Position numbers and translations under genes: made by a program. A stretch of 64,000 bases of DNA. It comes from Chondrosia reniformis (lineage: Eukaryota > Porifera > Demospongiae > Chondrillida > Chondrillidae). The DNA lies in assembly GCA_947172415.1 (NCBI GenBank), contig OX359200.1, positions 5,520,501 through 5,584,500 on the forward strand, read 5' to 3'. The notes beneath the pieces were generated by a model, which was given only the letters and a program-made list of their open reading frames with translations, was not told the DNA's origin and searched no databases. This document shows positions 48,701 through 63,700 of the stretch, one piece after another. Each line of letters opens with the position of its first letter. Position 1 is the stretch's first letter.

Positions 48701-51700
48701 AAGCGTTGCTGGCATCAACCATCAAAATAGCTTCACTTTCAGGGTTGTCCTTTTTTCTCATTGCATGTAACCTGCATGCTTCAGCTCCACTGACCTGGCC
48801 TGCACAGAGCTGCTGGACACCCACTGCTTTGCGGATGTCTGCTGAAGTGATCTTGAGAATGGCCTTCCAATTAATCTTCTTAGGACTTCCCCAACTCCAA
48901 TTGGCCTTACACCTTGATTTTTGTCCAGGGTGATTAGACAACATACAGTGAAACTTGTGAGACCTTTTGGATCCACATAGCTGGAGCTTATCCTCCTAGC
49001 TACCCTCACTATTGCCTTGCATAGATCCTCTGATACTTTCCAAAAGGTGAGCAAAATCCCTTCCATCCTATTGTATTGACTCCAGATGGGCCCACCACTC
49101 CTGTCATGGTGCTGTCAATCTCATCAAAAATCACCTTGTGTGGTTCAGTTTGGATCTTCTTGGCTAAGGTTTCCTTCATTGCTGGTTTCCTGTGAGGGTG
49201 TTTATCAAGGAGGTGATTCTTCACTGTTCTGTTGTCTGGTTAATGACTGTTCATTGATAGCACTCCAGTATTGCTGCTGTCTGTTAGACGTCTTATTGCT
49301 GCTTGGATGTTACTCACTCCTATCAGCTTTGCAAAGGACCTAGCATGCTCACCTTCATCTGCTACCCGCCTCTGTATGGTATTCTGGATAGTACAACATT
49401 CTTGTAGGAGACTCTCAATATCACCATCCATCCATATATCTAACCTTCCTTCAAGCGACTGGCATGCTCTGCACTTTTAGATCTAGTATGAGGCTTCTGC
49501 AGGGGTAGAGCTGACATTGTCATAACAGCTTTCATGGCAATACTTTCCGTTGGTATCGTATCTGCATAAGCTTGGAGTAGTCGTGATAACTCGGTAATGA
49601 ACTGCATACCTGCTTTTCCAGAGGGCAGATTACATTTCATCTCCAGTGGACAACTTGATAATTTGCCTCGTCAAGGAGTTAGGGGGAGGGCTGGTATCCC
49701 ATCTGGTGAGACATTTACTCATTCACAAGATGCCGAGGTTGTTGTCTCTAAAATTGGCACTTGTTCATCACTTCCATTGGCCTCTCTCGATCTGTCTTCA
49801 TTTTTGGATCAGCTTCCAGCATTTTCACATTGTCCTTTTCTGGTTGGAAGACAATCTGTGCAACTTCTTTCCGATTGGGCACACGCGCAGTTTCTGCAGC
49901 ATCCACTGCCATTGCATCGGCAGCCTACTGGCATGATTCTGGGGTGAAGTTCCTTTTCAGGCTTGAAGATTTGGCTTAATACAGAAGGACAGTTGCTATT
50001 ACGAAGTTGCCAATTTTGGTTCTTTGTTGTATATAAGCAGAAGATGATGGTACACTGTATACTATATATCATTATCATTATCAAATCATTATTATACTGG
50101 TGACTCCACTTAGCCAAATGGCTACTTTCCAGGGAGCCCAGTGAAGTGACAAACAAATAGTATATTGTAATATGAAAAAGAGTAGTAAATGAAAACAAAA
50201 AAGAGAAAGGGAATGATAATCATGGGTGACATGGGAATACATTCATAGTAATAGTGGATTAGAGTTCCTTAATTGGGTTAATCTATAGCTGATCGCCTTC
50301 TTCCCATATTCCTTGTGAACTTGATTCACACGCAGGTGGCCTCTTGCCTCAGCCTAATACAAAATGGGCTATACTGCCCCCACACCTGAATCACTTCTAT
50401 ATGAAAGCAATATAGGGATTGCCACATGTATCTTTCTTAGTTAAGGTAGTAGGGGGGCTATCGTGTCGAAATCAAAACGACACAAATTTTGGTACAGAGG
50501 TTAGGTTAGTGGTCTATTTCTCATAGCTGGATTTTTAAACCCGTCTGTACTTCTAAACTTGAATTATTAAAGGAATAAGAAAGCGTTATCTTGTGTTAAA
50601 TTTTAAGCGTTAATTGCCTACTTGATGTAGAGTGACTCTCTTCTTTACTTTCGGCATGACAGATTCATTCAGAAACACTAACGGAGGTGATAGATAAATT
50701 AATTGTGAAATCAACAATTAATGGGGCCCTTAACTTTCTCCTCTGGTGAATAAACGTTATAGTCGCTGGCCTTTAACTAACTGATTATTGTATACAGTAT
50801 GGATAATTCTACGATTTGATGTTTGTTTAAGGCGAAAACCGTTTTTTCCGTAGTTAATTTGTATAGAATCAGTGTTAACGAAGGTGTTGCAAATCTAACT
50901 AGTCTGTTGCGTTGCAACTGATTCAAACAACTTGCCTGTAAAGGCACCCAAAGTGTGCACAAACTGACGGAAGCGAATTGGGATACTCGAAGTTTTGACG
51001 AAGATATTGCAATTTTTTGGAAAACAGGAATTATTCCAGAATACAAGCGAGAATGGCGATTTGCTCCCGTAGTCCTGTGAACCCTTGCTTGTAGATTATT
51101 ATACCAAATTTGGTGCTTCTCGTTTATTTATGTTCTACAGAGATAGCTTTTTGTGGAGCTATTTGACACTTTTTGAGGTGACATTTTTCGACATGTATGT
51201 AATATGTAATTTTGATATCGCCAACGGTTGAACTTCCAATCCCGTACTCCTCCGCAAGCTGTGCTTGGGTTGCTCCAGCCTTCAGTCACTCCAGTATAGC
51301 TATCTTACTCTCTAGGGGAAGAACTAAGCGCTTCCTTTTCCTCGCAGAGCCACTCGAACTAGCCATCACTTTGCTGTGAACTCGCACGTGTACTAGTATG
51401 CATGCGACCTTCGAGTCCGGATAATCCGAGCAGCCAGTTAATTGAGGTTTGGATAACCGAGGTTCTACTGTATATACAAAACATTTTTATATAAAGTGGG
51501 GTTTGCTGTGTATATACTACCTATGAAGTGATAAGGGTTGTTTGTTGTGATCATGATTTAATCCACAGGTATTATTAAGCAACAGCAACATAAATTATTG
51601 ATAATAAGACATTCAACCCGTAGGTCTTCATCAGCAAACATGATAAATGAGGAATGGTTGGGGCTTATATAGAAGTTGGATGGGAGGTGTGAAAAGATGA

Positions 51701-54700
51701 TGTCATTGTGAAATTGCGCCGAATATTAAATTAAGATAAAAATGAATTCTAGGCTAAGGGAGGTCATTCCAAATAGGATTAAGGGAGATTCCCTGATCCA
51801 TGTTGAAGCAGGTGGTGGTCTTGATCATGATGGCTTCTTTTACCTTCCTTCTGGTCTTGTGTCTTTCTTTTAGGATTACTTTAGCATCCTTCCAGGTGAT
51901 GTTATGTCCAGTGTCCCTGACATGGGTGGCAACTGAGTTGTTGTTATCAAATCTCCTCACAGCTCTTTGATGTTCCTTCCGTCTCTCATCCAAGGTCTTG
52001 GAGATTTCTCCAATGTGTGTGTCCCTGCACTCGCAGGGGATTTGGTAGACAACTCCAGTCAGCTGGTTTTGGGGGATTGGAGTTTTCACCTTTGTTAAGA
52101 GGGAGCGTAGAGTTGTGGGGGTTTTTGAATTACTTTGACATTGAGTGGTCTGCAGGTTCTTTGGAGAATTTCACTGACACCCTTGATGTACGGCAGGCAC
52201 AGTATCCTTTCTTCTTCTGTATGCTCCTCTTGTGTCATTCTTTTTCTTTTTTGTAAGGTCTTTCTGACTACTCCTCTCAGGTAGTTATTAGCAACAAAAG
52301 CATCTCCAATGTGTTTTAGTTCCTGTACTAGGGCCTCTCCTTGGTAGATGTTCTCAGCCCTCTTCTTCAAGCAAAGGATGGTGGCCATCTTTGTGGCTGG
52401 GTGGTGATCCATGTGTGTTGGCTTTCTGAAGATACTGGTGTGGAACTCTTCATCATTTCGTTTAACTAAGACATCCAAGAATGGAAGCTCCCCTGCTTGT
52501 TCTACCTCCATTGTAAACTGGATGCTGCTTCTGATGGAGTTAAGATGGTTGAGGAAGTCTTCTAGTCCTTTTTGTCCATGTCTCCAGATAGCAACTACCT
52601 ATATACATAAATATTGGATAAACACAAATGTTTAAAATAAAACAGATGTACATGTCTACATAAAATATATGTGCAGTGGTCCCCCTTTAATAGTATACGT
52701 AATGCTCTAAGGAATATACTGTTTATAGAATATGGCTTATAATTACAGAATCATTTTGTATCTCAGGTAATGGAAATTTTATTGGTTAATGGAATATTCC
52801 TTAAATGAATATTCTGCATAATGGAATCAGGCGGTATCTCAAGGGTGAATGCCAATAACATATACAGTACGTACTTACCTACTTTGTGTAAAAGGATCAG
52901 TGACTTGGGATTACAAAACTAAATGATCCATATCTGCCAACTACAAGGCCAAATTTTACTGGAAAATCTTTTATTTATAATGCAGGAAGGGAATGAAATT
53001 TGTTTACTACGTACTTCTCTGAAGAATTCAAGTGATCGGGTCTTTAAGCTTCCATTTAGAAATTTTGTATGGATTAAAGTCTTTTAATTACTATAATTGA
53101 ACATTTTTAGGGGCTACCTGTGGCTATGTTTGATTTACATACAAAATACATCATATTTTATACCATTTTATTGTCATTTATATTTATACGTATACTACTT
53201 GCAATAGGTGCTGACAAAGCTCTCTGAGGATATAAAAAAGAAGGGAGTTGATGTTAAAAGCTTCTTAGTTATTTTAAATGGATCAGATTTCATCAATGCT
53301 GATGTAAGTTTTCAAAAAAATTTGAAGGATACTGTATATGTAATAGTTACATAATACAGGTGATGATGCTCTTTTTGGAACAAGTTCGAATTCGTTATGG
53401 GGTCAGAAGTTGGGATTTAAAACCATTGCTTCACTTGTGTAATGAAGCCTTGCAATGGTTAGTCATATATATGTAGTTGCAGGCCCATTATGAATTGCAT
53501 ATAGATATGTAGTGATTGTTAGAATTATGCTTCATTTGCTTCTAAAATGGTCTTTGCAGCTTATCCCAAGAAGGGGCAATGCAAGACCTATTTTGTAAAG
53601 TGCTTTCCAATACTTTTAAAAGGATCACTACATCAGAAACTGTTTCAGTTTTAGATACACTTTGGAAATCTAAAATACCATTATTTGATGTCAATAAATG
53701 CTCTAAAGCAGCACTAACTAACTTGTTGGAAAGTTGGAAGACATTTTATTTGGAAACATGTTTACGTTCAGACGTCATTGAGTGTTGCTGTAAAATTATG
53801 GTAATCACAATTTCGCACAAATCATTGGAAATTTACCTATGTATAGCATTAAATTATGTATAAATAATATACGTACTGTGCATATTCTATTAGTATAAAA
53901 GTACACTTAATCTAATCTAGTCCGAGGGAGAAAATACTGAACTAGAGTCTTTCAAAAGAATGCAGTTGGAGATCATGCTGCCGGTTAGCCCAAGTAGAGA
54001 AATGATTTTAACTGTGAAATTATCTTTTAATTTATTGTTCTAGTTAACAGTGATGAAAAAGGATGAGTATAAAAAATGCTACAGCACTAAAAGTACTCCA
54101 ATTCAGCAATGTTTTCAGATTGTTCTAGTTAAATTGACCGAAACATTTCATCCAGACACAGAGAAGCTTAGATTCCCTCAGACAATGTACTGGCAGTATG
54201 TTTCAGATACCCTTAAAAGCATAGGAACTGATGGTAATGATGTGTTGAAATTATTAGGGGATTGTCCACAGTTGGTCATTGAACTAGTGAATTGTTTTCA
54301 TAAGTTCAAAACTAAACATCCCATTGTACATGATGAACAATCGGAGCACTTATCTAGCCTTAAAAAAAATATATATGCCAATGAATTCCTCCAGTGGATT
54401 AAGAACTGTTGTGCCTCACTCACAAAAAAATGCAAAGCTAAATTAGAATCTGATGATTGGACCAGAGCTGATATTGATAACTTAGATACACTTTGGAAGC
54501 ACATCACTGCAGTGTCTCAACTGCTAGAAGTGAATATCATGCCACTGGATAAAGAATCAAAGCACAGTGAATTCAGCAGATATCAGGATAAACTGATTAG
54601 AATACTGTTCAAAAAGCAAGAAGCTCAGTGGTCAGTAATAATATTACTATATATGAAACAGACAGATTTTATAGCATTAACTTTCAGTTTTCTGTTTTCT

Positions 54701-57700
54701 TATCAATTTCACATTCAGGGTGTCATTACTAGCAATTTGTGATAGATATAATGTTATTACCCTTGAAGCAGAGAGGATTTTGCATCCCAGTATATTTGAA
54801 AATGTTGCAGAGATAAAGGAGGCAGGCCATGTGGTTGACCACAAACCTGAAGAACTTAAGAATCATATTAACAGTAAAGTGAAAATGCAACAACTGAAAA
54901 GAGCTTGCAACCGCTTAGAAACATGCTTCCAACCTCTTCATGAGAATTTGAATATGTTCCTCTATTTCCACACCAAAGGTAGTTTTATCTTTGAACAATC
55001 TCTGCTATCTAATCTAAGTTCAGCATCATGCCAAGGTTGTACTGTAAAGGTAAGTTAAGGTCTCATTGTTATATTGGAACTGTGGCTACTTTACCTAATT
55101 AAACATTGCCAACACAAAGATTTAAGTTGAACATTTGATACATTGTGAAGAATAAAGAAAGTAGCCATATTTAAATTAACACAAATCACAGTTTAGATTC
55201 ACTAGTGGCTGAACATCTGTATTCTGCTAATATCTTGAGCCAGAGGTGTGCTGATTTTGACCACATCTTTTGAAAGAGACATCTAGAACACCAGCTTGTG
55301 ATGGTGCTGTTTTCTTTTATGTACAGTGAAATGTCAATTGACTGACATGCCCAATTCTTGAAATGTTAGGTTTGCAAAGGAAAGAGAGGCTGGGTTATTT
55401 AAAAGAAGGACCAAATAAGTGCTCTAAGTTTCATTAAATGTTCTGTAACACAATATATAAAGAGATTGTTAGCTCTAAAAGAAACATAGACAGAATGGAG
55501 TGTGCAAGATCTTATATCTTTACTTTGCCTGTAGATTTATAGTAAAAATATGTATATGTTTTTAAACAAATGAACAGCTACATACTACATGTACATATTT
55601 TACATCTTAAAATAGGTTCTTGGTAAAGCTTTGGAAAAAACAGCTCGTTTTCTTTATTGCATACCAACTGGTGCTATAACATATGCAGAGCTTAATAAGT
55701 TGGATTTCTTTGAGTCAGAAGGATCAAAGAAGAAAGCAGAGCTGAAGATCCTAAAGGCATATCCTAATTGGGACATTGATGAAAAAAGAAAGAATGAGGC
55801 TTTCACTGAATTGGATAATATTATAGAATTTATACACATAGTTGATAAAATGCCAGATTTGAAAGGAGTTCTTGATTTGTACAACTTGCAAAATTGTCTC
55901 AGTGATTGCAAGTTTCAATCCTTGGAGACATTGGTTAACACATTTACTAGTAAAGAAGCTAAGAATGAGCTTAGTAGCCAGGAAGCCTCTAAGCATCTAG
56001 CATGGGTCACAAGTATCATTCAGATTAGCACAGAAAACTTTGAAATATTTGAAGTTGTAGCAGGTAGTCATGAATTCAGTGATTTTCTACAAAGGATAGA
56101 GGACCAGGGAGAAGGACGGTTTTCTGACCTGTACGATCTTATTACCCACTACTTACAACATGAAGAATATGATGAAGAGGTTTTGAACCAGTTACCCACT
56201 GCTCGCAAGCACATGCTTCCCTTTCTCAGAGGAGACTGCACATTTGTGGAACTTATGGAAAATATTCATGCTTTGGGTCTTCCTCAAAATGAAAAATTTT
56301 CAGCCTTAAGGACTATCAATCGTAATGTAGTCCTTGTTGAGCAATGGTTTTCAAAGGCTGAGGTATATATATGACTTTTACTGTATACATTATGATAATG
56401 TGTATGCGTAGATCAATAATCATAGCTGAAATCCATGTATAATATATTCTCATGCATTACGTATATGTTTTTATGTATATAATTAGAGTGATACCTTAGA
56501 CAGTGTTGTCCAGGATCTTACTCAAATAATTAAAACAGGAAGTTTTAAAATTAACATTTCTTCTAATGATGGACAAAACAGCATGCTAAAATTAGAGTTT
56601 TATTCACTTCGCTTTGGCAAGAGGGACAAAGAGCTATTGAAAAGTTGGTCTGAAGAAGAGATTAATGACTTCACTCGGAAACTTGGCCTACTAGGAAAAC
56701 GAGAAGGAAAACAAGAAAAAGGAGAGAATGCAGATAATCGCACAGCTTCACAGGTTCACAATTTTCAGAGTATCTTCAAAGTAAGGAAGCAACTGTTATT
56801 CTTACTACTTTCTCATTTATTTTCCTATGTTTTTAATTATTGTAGATTGCAAGAAAAGTTCAGAATGTGTTGAATGAATTGAATGACTTAAGACCTAATA
56901 TATGTACTGAATCAGTTGAAATAAGTTGTAGCATGTCCGATTTTGAAGCAGAAAAACTAGTAAGATAAGCATTTAATTAATTACACTAAAATGTTATTTG
57001 TGTGATATTTGCACACAGTATTTGTCAAGAAAAGACAAAGTAACAGAATGGAAAAAAATTCTGGTTGACATAAGGACGACACATGACAAGTTACTCTTGT
57101 TAACTATTCCAAAAGTTTATATAATATCTGAAAAACTTGAGATGAGACAAACTTCTAAAGTATCCTCATTAGTAAAAGAGGTTCATCATCTTTTTAGACC
57201 TATCACTTGTGCTGGAGTAAAGTTATTGGAAGATGTTAAGGTAAGTTACTACGTGCGTACACTGCTTGTACGTACGTATATAACACTACAATTCTCAATT
57301 TTAATGGTGGATTTCTAGTTTATAATTATCTTATATTATTATAAGCCTATATAGGCAAATGTTTTGGGAAGCCTTCTTCAGTACGTGGCTAAACATGTGT
57401 TCCTTAATTTTAATACTGGGTACTCCTGTAAAATATTTTTTTTTTTATATAATATATAATATATACAGAAATATTTGTTTATACCCCATTGCCATGGTAA
57501 TGAACTGATAAAAGGGGGTCTTACCATATAGCCAGAAATGTTTGTGGGAATAATATTCTGTGATTTGTAGCCAAAAATTATGTCTGTGGATTTAATGTTT
57601 GCGATTCCACCTCATATGCAAACATGTTTTTAATACATTACATGGTATATTTGGTGCATCGAGGATCCCAGTTTTTTGAATCCATTGGGAGTAAACTAGG

Positions 57701-60700
57701 AGTAAAGCCATGGTTGACTGTGAAACATGAACACGTGCGAAGATCTAACAAAAATACCAGCAATTAATGTTAGTGGACAGACATTTTTGTGAAATCCCAC
57801 CAAAATTGCAAGCTGCCGACATTAATTTCTTGCAACATTTCTGGCTATACGGTATCTACATATATATATACAATTCAATTCATTTCAATTCAAATAGTAT
57901 TACTGTATGCGTACAAATTATCACAGGACATAAATTTCACGATTTTCACAAATCAGCATGGTGGGTTCGTGAAAGTAAAACGGGAAAATTTCCCCATACC
58001 AAGGCTTTTCACGTGTGATGTAGAATGCCCGCGAAGACCGTAGACGTTTTTGAAAGGACTTGCCATCATCCATTTGGCATTCAAGTATATTCAGGCAGTC
58101 AGGGAGCCTTGTATACGTGATACCCACGAACGCAGCTATATATGTAGATACAACGAAGACATATCTAGAGCCCATCAGCAGTGTTCCTCCAAAGTGTCTG
58201 TAGTGAGATCATTCGGTAAATGTCTGAGTTCTCCAGCTGCAGATGTTGATACCACATGCACAAAATGAGTCAATCTTCAGGCACACTCAGGGCTTTGCGA
58301 AAAAAATCACTAAAAATCCCCACTTGATGGAAAATATACTTCCAGCGAAAATTTGTACGCATACGGTATTTATAGACTTGGTAGCCTTTTAGCCATTGGC
58401 TACTTTGCAGTGATCCCAGATTAAATTACAAAGGAGTTGAGAAGAGGGATGCATGGGTGTTGGTTAAAGGTTAAGAAGGAAATAATGATAATGTATACAC
58501 AAATAAATAAATGAATATAGAGATAATTAAAATGTGCACCTGAAAATACAAAATTTATGCATGAATAAGTTTAAACTGCAGGTAATTTCTTTAGTCCTAG
58601 AAAATTTCATGATTCCTCCACTTTTTTATCCATTTTGATCCTGGGCTGCTCAAATGCCATGGCAATGGAGTACGTATATATCAATTATAGCTCCACTGGA
58701 CCTCGTATTATATTTCAGCTATAGTCCTCACCTCTGGGCTATAACTATATATTACAGTCAGGACTCTTTAATCTGGCCTCTGTTAAACCGGCACCCTTGA
58801 TATCCGGACAATTATTAAGTAAAACCGATGTACTCCGTACATTTTTGTACACGCTAATCCGGACTTCGGTTTCCGGATCCAGCAGCGCCAGTTTTCACAC
58901 TTTCGTATATGTTATTATGCGTTTTTGTCTTGATAATCCGCTCTTCATCTAAACGACCAAGGATGGAACTGACATATTAAGAGAGCACTGTGTTTGTTTA
59001 AGGAACAGAATCCGAAGGATACTCACGAGGAAACAGTCGCTTCGATAGGTTCTCGGTTTAAGCGTGCGTTGTTTTTGTGGTTTTCTGACGTTCGCACCAG
59101 AAACGTGCCAGTCAGTAATGAGATACTGCATTGCTGATGATACTGCTGATTTGTTAATCCAGCACCCTCTTTAATCCAGCATATTTCTATAAAATCAACA
59201 TGGCCGGATTAAAGAGTCATGACTATACATGCATACATACATGCTTGTAGGAATGCATTAGATGCTATAAGCCTCTGGACAGGGACCAAGGAAGTTCAGA
59301 CTCTGAGGCTGTACCTTTTGAGAGGGTTGGCCATTTTTTGGATTATTTAATGGCTTCTTCTGAACTAGTAAAGAATTGTGCTGTTTATTCCTCCAATCCT
59401 GCCAGTGCTGGAAATGAGTTCAACACTGTAGGTTCAATTATGCATTCATTTAGTGAAAAGCAACACTTACTACACATTTCATAATTTACTTTATAGTGTA
59501 GGCTTATAAGTACGTATAACTTGGCTCATACGTACATAGAGGCCAGATTTTCTTTAAAAACCTAAGATAGAGCAAGCAATTTTTAATGCAGGCAGGTCTG
59601 AAATTAAGGCTGACCTTAATTTGAATATATATTGAAAACTGATTTCAAGGTGTGACTTGAAATGTTTAGTTAAACATTGTATATGAATATATAATTTGTT
59701 CTTCAAATATACATTCTATACATGTATAGGTTGTACACATACTACCTGAACAAGAGCAAAGAAGCAAGCTAGTTATATTGAATGAAATCTATAAACAGAA
59801 GTTTCCAATGCCTTCTGAGGTTTTTCGTTGTTGTAAAGAAAGTACAGAGGAAGAATTAGGAGTATTTTTCAGAAGAATATCTGCTTTCAGGTATAGGAAT
59901 GAATTGAAAATATATTAAGTATTTTGTAGTTATGTATTGGTTAACAATAATTTATATACAGTGCTAAAGGCAGTCCATTTACTTTAGTGGATGTTCATCT
60001 CCTTTCTTTACGGCTTCAAGAGGTACATATATATAGAATTATCATGTAACACATACGTAAAGGCTTCTAATATACATGTTACTTCTTTATAGTTTATAGC
60101 TAGATGTCACAAGGGAGCTATTCAACTTGGAAAGAGCCTTAATTTAAACTACATATCATCAGGGCCTTCTTTAATCCAAGACCTTCCTTATGTGAATGTC
60201 AAAAAATATTCTGCAATAGCTATTGAAGACTGGAAAGAGTTTATTCCAAAAGTAAGACCACTTTTAGTGCAGAAAACAGGAAAGGTTCACTTGGTATACG
60301 GTAAAGCAGGTTAGTTTATTCCAATATTCATAGTTGTGATATATACATAGTCATTTTGGTATGATTGAGGATTTAATACTGTTATGTACGTCACTGTGTC
60401 TAGAGATGAATATTTAATAGTTCAGGATAGGTTATGTACGTATGTACATATGTATATGTGTACGTCACCTTCATGGATCGTATTTATATGCATTTATTGA
60501 CTTAGGTGATGGTAAAACCCATTATATCCTTAATCTGATGCAAAGGAATCCAACTCACAAAAATGTCATCATTTCTATTGACGAAAGCTTTACTGTTAGA
60601 CATGCAATAAACAAATTAAGAGAATTGGATTATGCTCCTGAAAGTGTGATATTCTTTAACTTCACATTGTTACCACCAAATGTACGTATCTATACATATG

Positions 60701-63700
60701 TAATGTTGCATTTTTGACTTGTATGATTTAGTACTACGTACATTATATAAAATACATGCAGTACTTTTTTAAATTGTTAAATATTCTAGAATTTCCTCTT
60801 ATTAGACACTTTAAATTTATTATTGATTTTTGTAGGAGGCCTCTTCACAGATAGATAAGGAAGCATATGAAAAACTTAAGCAAAAGCTTCAGTGGTTTTT
60901 AGCTGAACTCCTAATTATAGGTTATGTTGAAGATACTTCAACAGGGCTATCATTTAGCCTACCAAGTGGGTTGAACTGGAAGATCTATGTTGAGGTACGT
61001 ACATTTACACAGTTATATGCTATTTATCATTTTATCGATCTGTATCGGAAAGTATTGCTTGTACATACGTAGATTATATGTATTTACGTACATATGATTA
61101 GTGGATTTCATATGAGCATCAGCTCTATATAAACCTGGCTGTATCATTCCCACCTCATCCTTTTGCTGATGAAGACCTTTGTAGTCGAAACGTTCAATAA
61201 TCTGTGTAAAATTGCTGTTACTGATGCCCATATGAAATCCACTGATCTTATAATGTACGCAACAAACAAACCGTATCATGTAATATATGTACAGTACATA
61301 TACTGTTAATACATATATATGTATATTGTCGGAATCTCTAATATCTTACTGGTGAAATTTGTTATTTTTTCCTTATGAATCTAACAAGGTACCTACAATT
61401 GAATTCAAATGTGCTGATGAAGGTAATGCTTATGAACTTTTGGATGATCCTGAAAATGACCCAGAAAAATCACTACAAGCATTCTGTAATGATTTTCCCG
61501 TCTTACATCTCCTTGGAGAGCCTGAGCTCATTGAAGCTACAATGTATGTATTTATGTATTATGTTTACAGTACAAACTATATACTTTATGTTATCACGAA
61601 CAATTTCTTGAAGCAAATAACCCACGTATACAAAGACATGCAGCTTTACATGAAAGAATTTTTGTTTTGTATGACATGCTTATGCATATTGATCACTCTG
61701 TGAAATGGCCTCAGCAGAGAAGAGGTACTCTAGTTTTATTCTAGACTTCTAGTTTTAATCTATTGACTTTAAGAAGGAAAGATGTTAAAACTTCCTTTAT
61801 TAGACTGAAATTTGTCTTTCCTTTAACACACTGCATGCACACTTTTTGCTGAAAGATGTATCGGCTTAAAACTAATAGTATAGAGACAGAGTATACATGT
61901 TAGAAGATGTTTTACACTGTTACTGTACATGTATTTTAAATGTCTACCTTTGTGAGCTTTATAATATTTGTATTGTTTATACTATTAAAAGAAATAACAA
62001 GAAAGAATTGCCTTGCATCCACTATGGATTTCTTATTAGCCACTTTCTACTATATATATATTGCAGGCCCATTAAGGTTGATGGTGCAGATAGGCAAGAT
62101 ATTCAGCTTGTCTGTAAGTATTTACAAGCTTATGAATCTAAAAAAGATGAGAGACTTGGAGTAAATCGTTCTTTTAGTGGTCACAGAGGTATGCATTTAC
62201 GTACATATTTTTACATTGTACTACATAATATATACATATTATGCATATTTTTTCAGACATTGAGTGGCCATGATATTTGCTAATTTATCTTCCTGCTTCT
62301 AGATGAACAAGTTGGGTTCAACAAATACCCTGACCTGTCTAAAAGAGAGTGTAGACGTATATTAGGCAAATACATGCCAATGACAGCCAAGATTAATAAA
62401 ATGAATGCAGTGATTTTCATTAGGTACTGGTAATAGTGTTTGCAAGATAATATATATACGTACATACGTATGAACGCATGTCATAAATAGGTATATGGCA
62501 AGAAGATGCCGGTTCCTTGAAAAATGTCCAGCTTATAACTTCAATCAATGTTAGTCTTTTCATATAGTTTTTATTACTTCAAGGGTGCAATTATGTTATA
62601 TTTTACACATAGGTAATGTATTCAAGGCTTCAAAAGGGAAAACTCTAATAGAAATCGATACTTCAGAGCTGGGCTCATTTCTAATTGAAACTATGCTAAA
62701 TGAGGTAGAAGATTTCTTAAGTGCAAGGAGACGAAGTGGATCAGATTGCAACTTAGGGAAGCAGGTATACATATATCATTCAAGTAGTGAATTTTGATTT
62801 CTAATTAATCTACTGTATATATTTAATTATTTGAGGTATTGTTATATTTCATAATTATAGTTAATTTACATACAAGATGAAGAAGGAGGAGGTGCTTTTC
62901 AAGTAATGGCACTCAATTCAGAAACTATTTCACGAGAAGAGAAAACTAAGTTGGAGAAACTACAAATACCAATTCAAGGAAGACAGTGAGCATGTTTCAT
63001 ACTGATGATGCTGGCTTTAATGTATTGGTATTTTGGCTGGATTTTAAACTGGTTTAGAACTTTGTATCTAGACTTATGTAGATTGAACAATGAGGGATAA
63101 TGTAAGCTAACAATTAATCAAAGTCAATTCACACAATTTAAAATATGACAAGTCAAACCACAGATTAACCAGAAACCTGTTTAGGGTATTAAAGTGATCC
63201 ATATATCCACTAGAACAATGTTTAGGTAACTTTGATGGATAATTTAATTAGCGGTTGCAAAGCTAGTGTTTAACTTCATGTAGAGTTAATGGAATATACC
63301 TTAAGGACAGGTTTAATTGCGAGTACTTAAGTTTGTGATTTGGCTACCCCTCACATTTTGCTGGTACTAATAATTGCGGAATTGCAAAAAATCAATCACA
63401 CCAACCAGCCAATATTCAATTACTCCTAGTCCTGTCTCACTGAGTGTGGGAACAGTGGAATAAAAGTCAGCCTCGGTGATTTCAGATGTAGCTGGTGATG
63501 TAGCGGGAGCGAGAGGCCGCAATCCGAATCGGAAAAGAGAGTATAATAGCGCATGCGAGTTAACATTTCGTTAAACTGAGTTTGACCCTTGAACTACTAG
63601 CCAGTATGTCAGATAGTTTGAAGATTCGATTCGTTCGATTAGAATTAATCGAAAATTCAAAATTACTCTCAAGAAATATTTAATATTCGCGTGTATTAAG

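Noticed and set aside
47128-49947. Plus-strand frames opposite the retroelement
   Set aside because: They are complements of the minus-strand reverse-transcriptase remnants.
50777-51046. Minus-strand frame of 89 residues
   Set aside because: It starts without context, has no recognised domain and lies in transposon-rich intron sequence.
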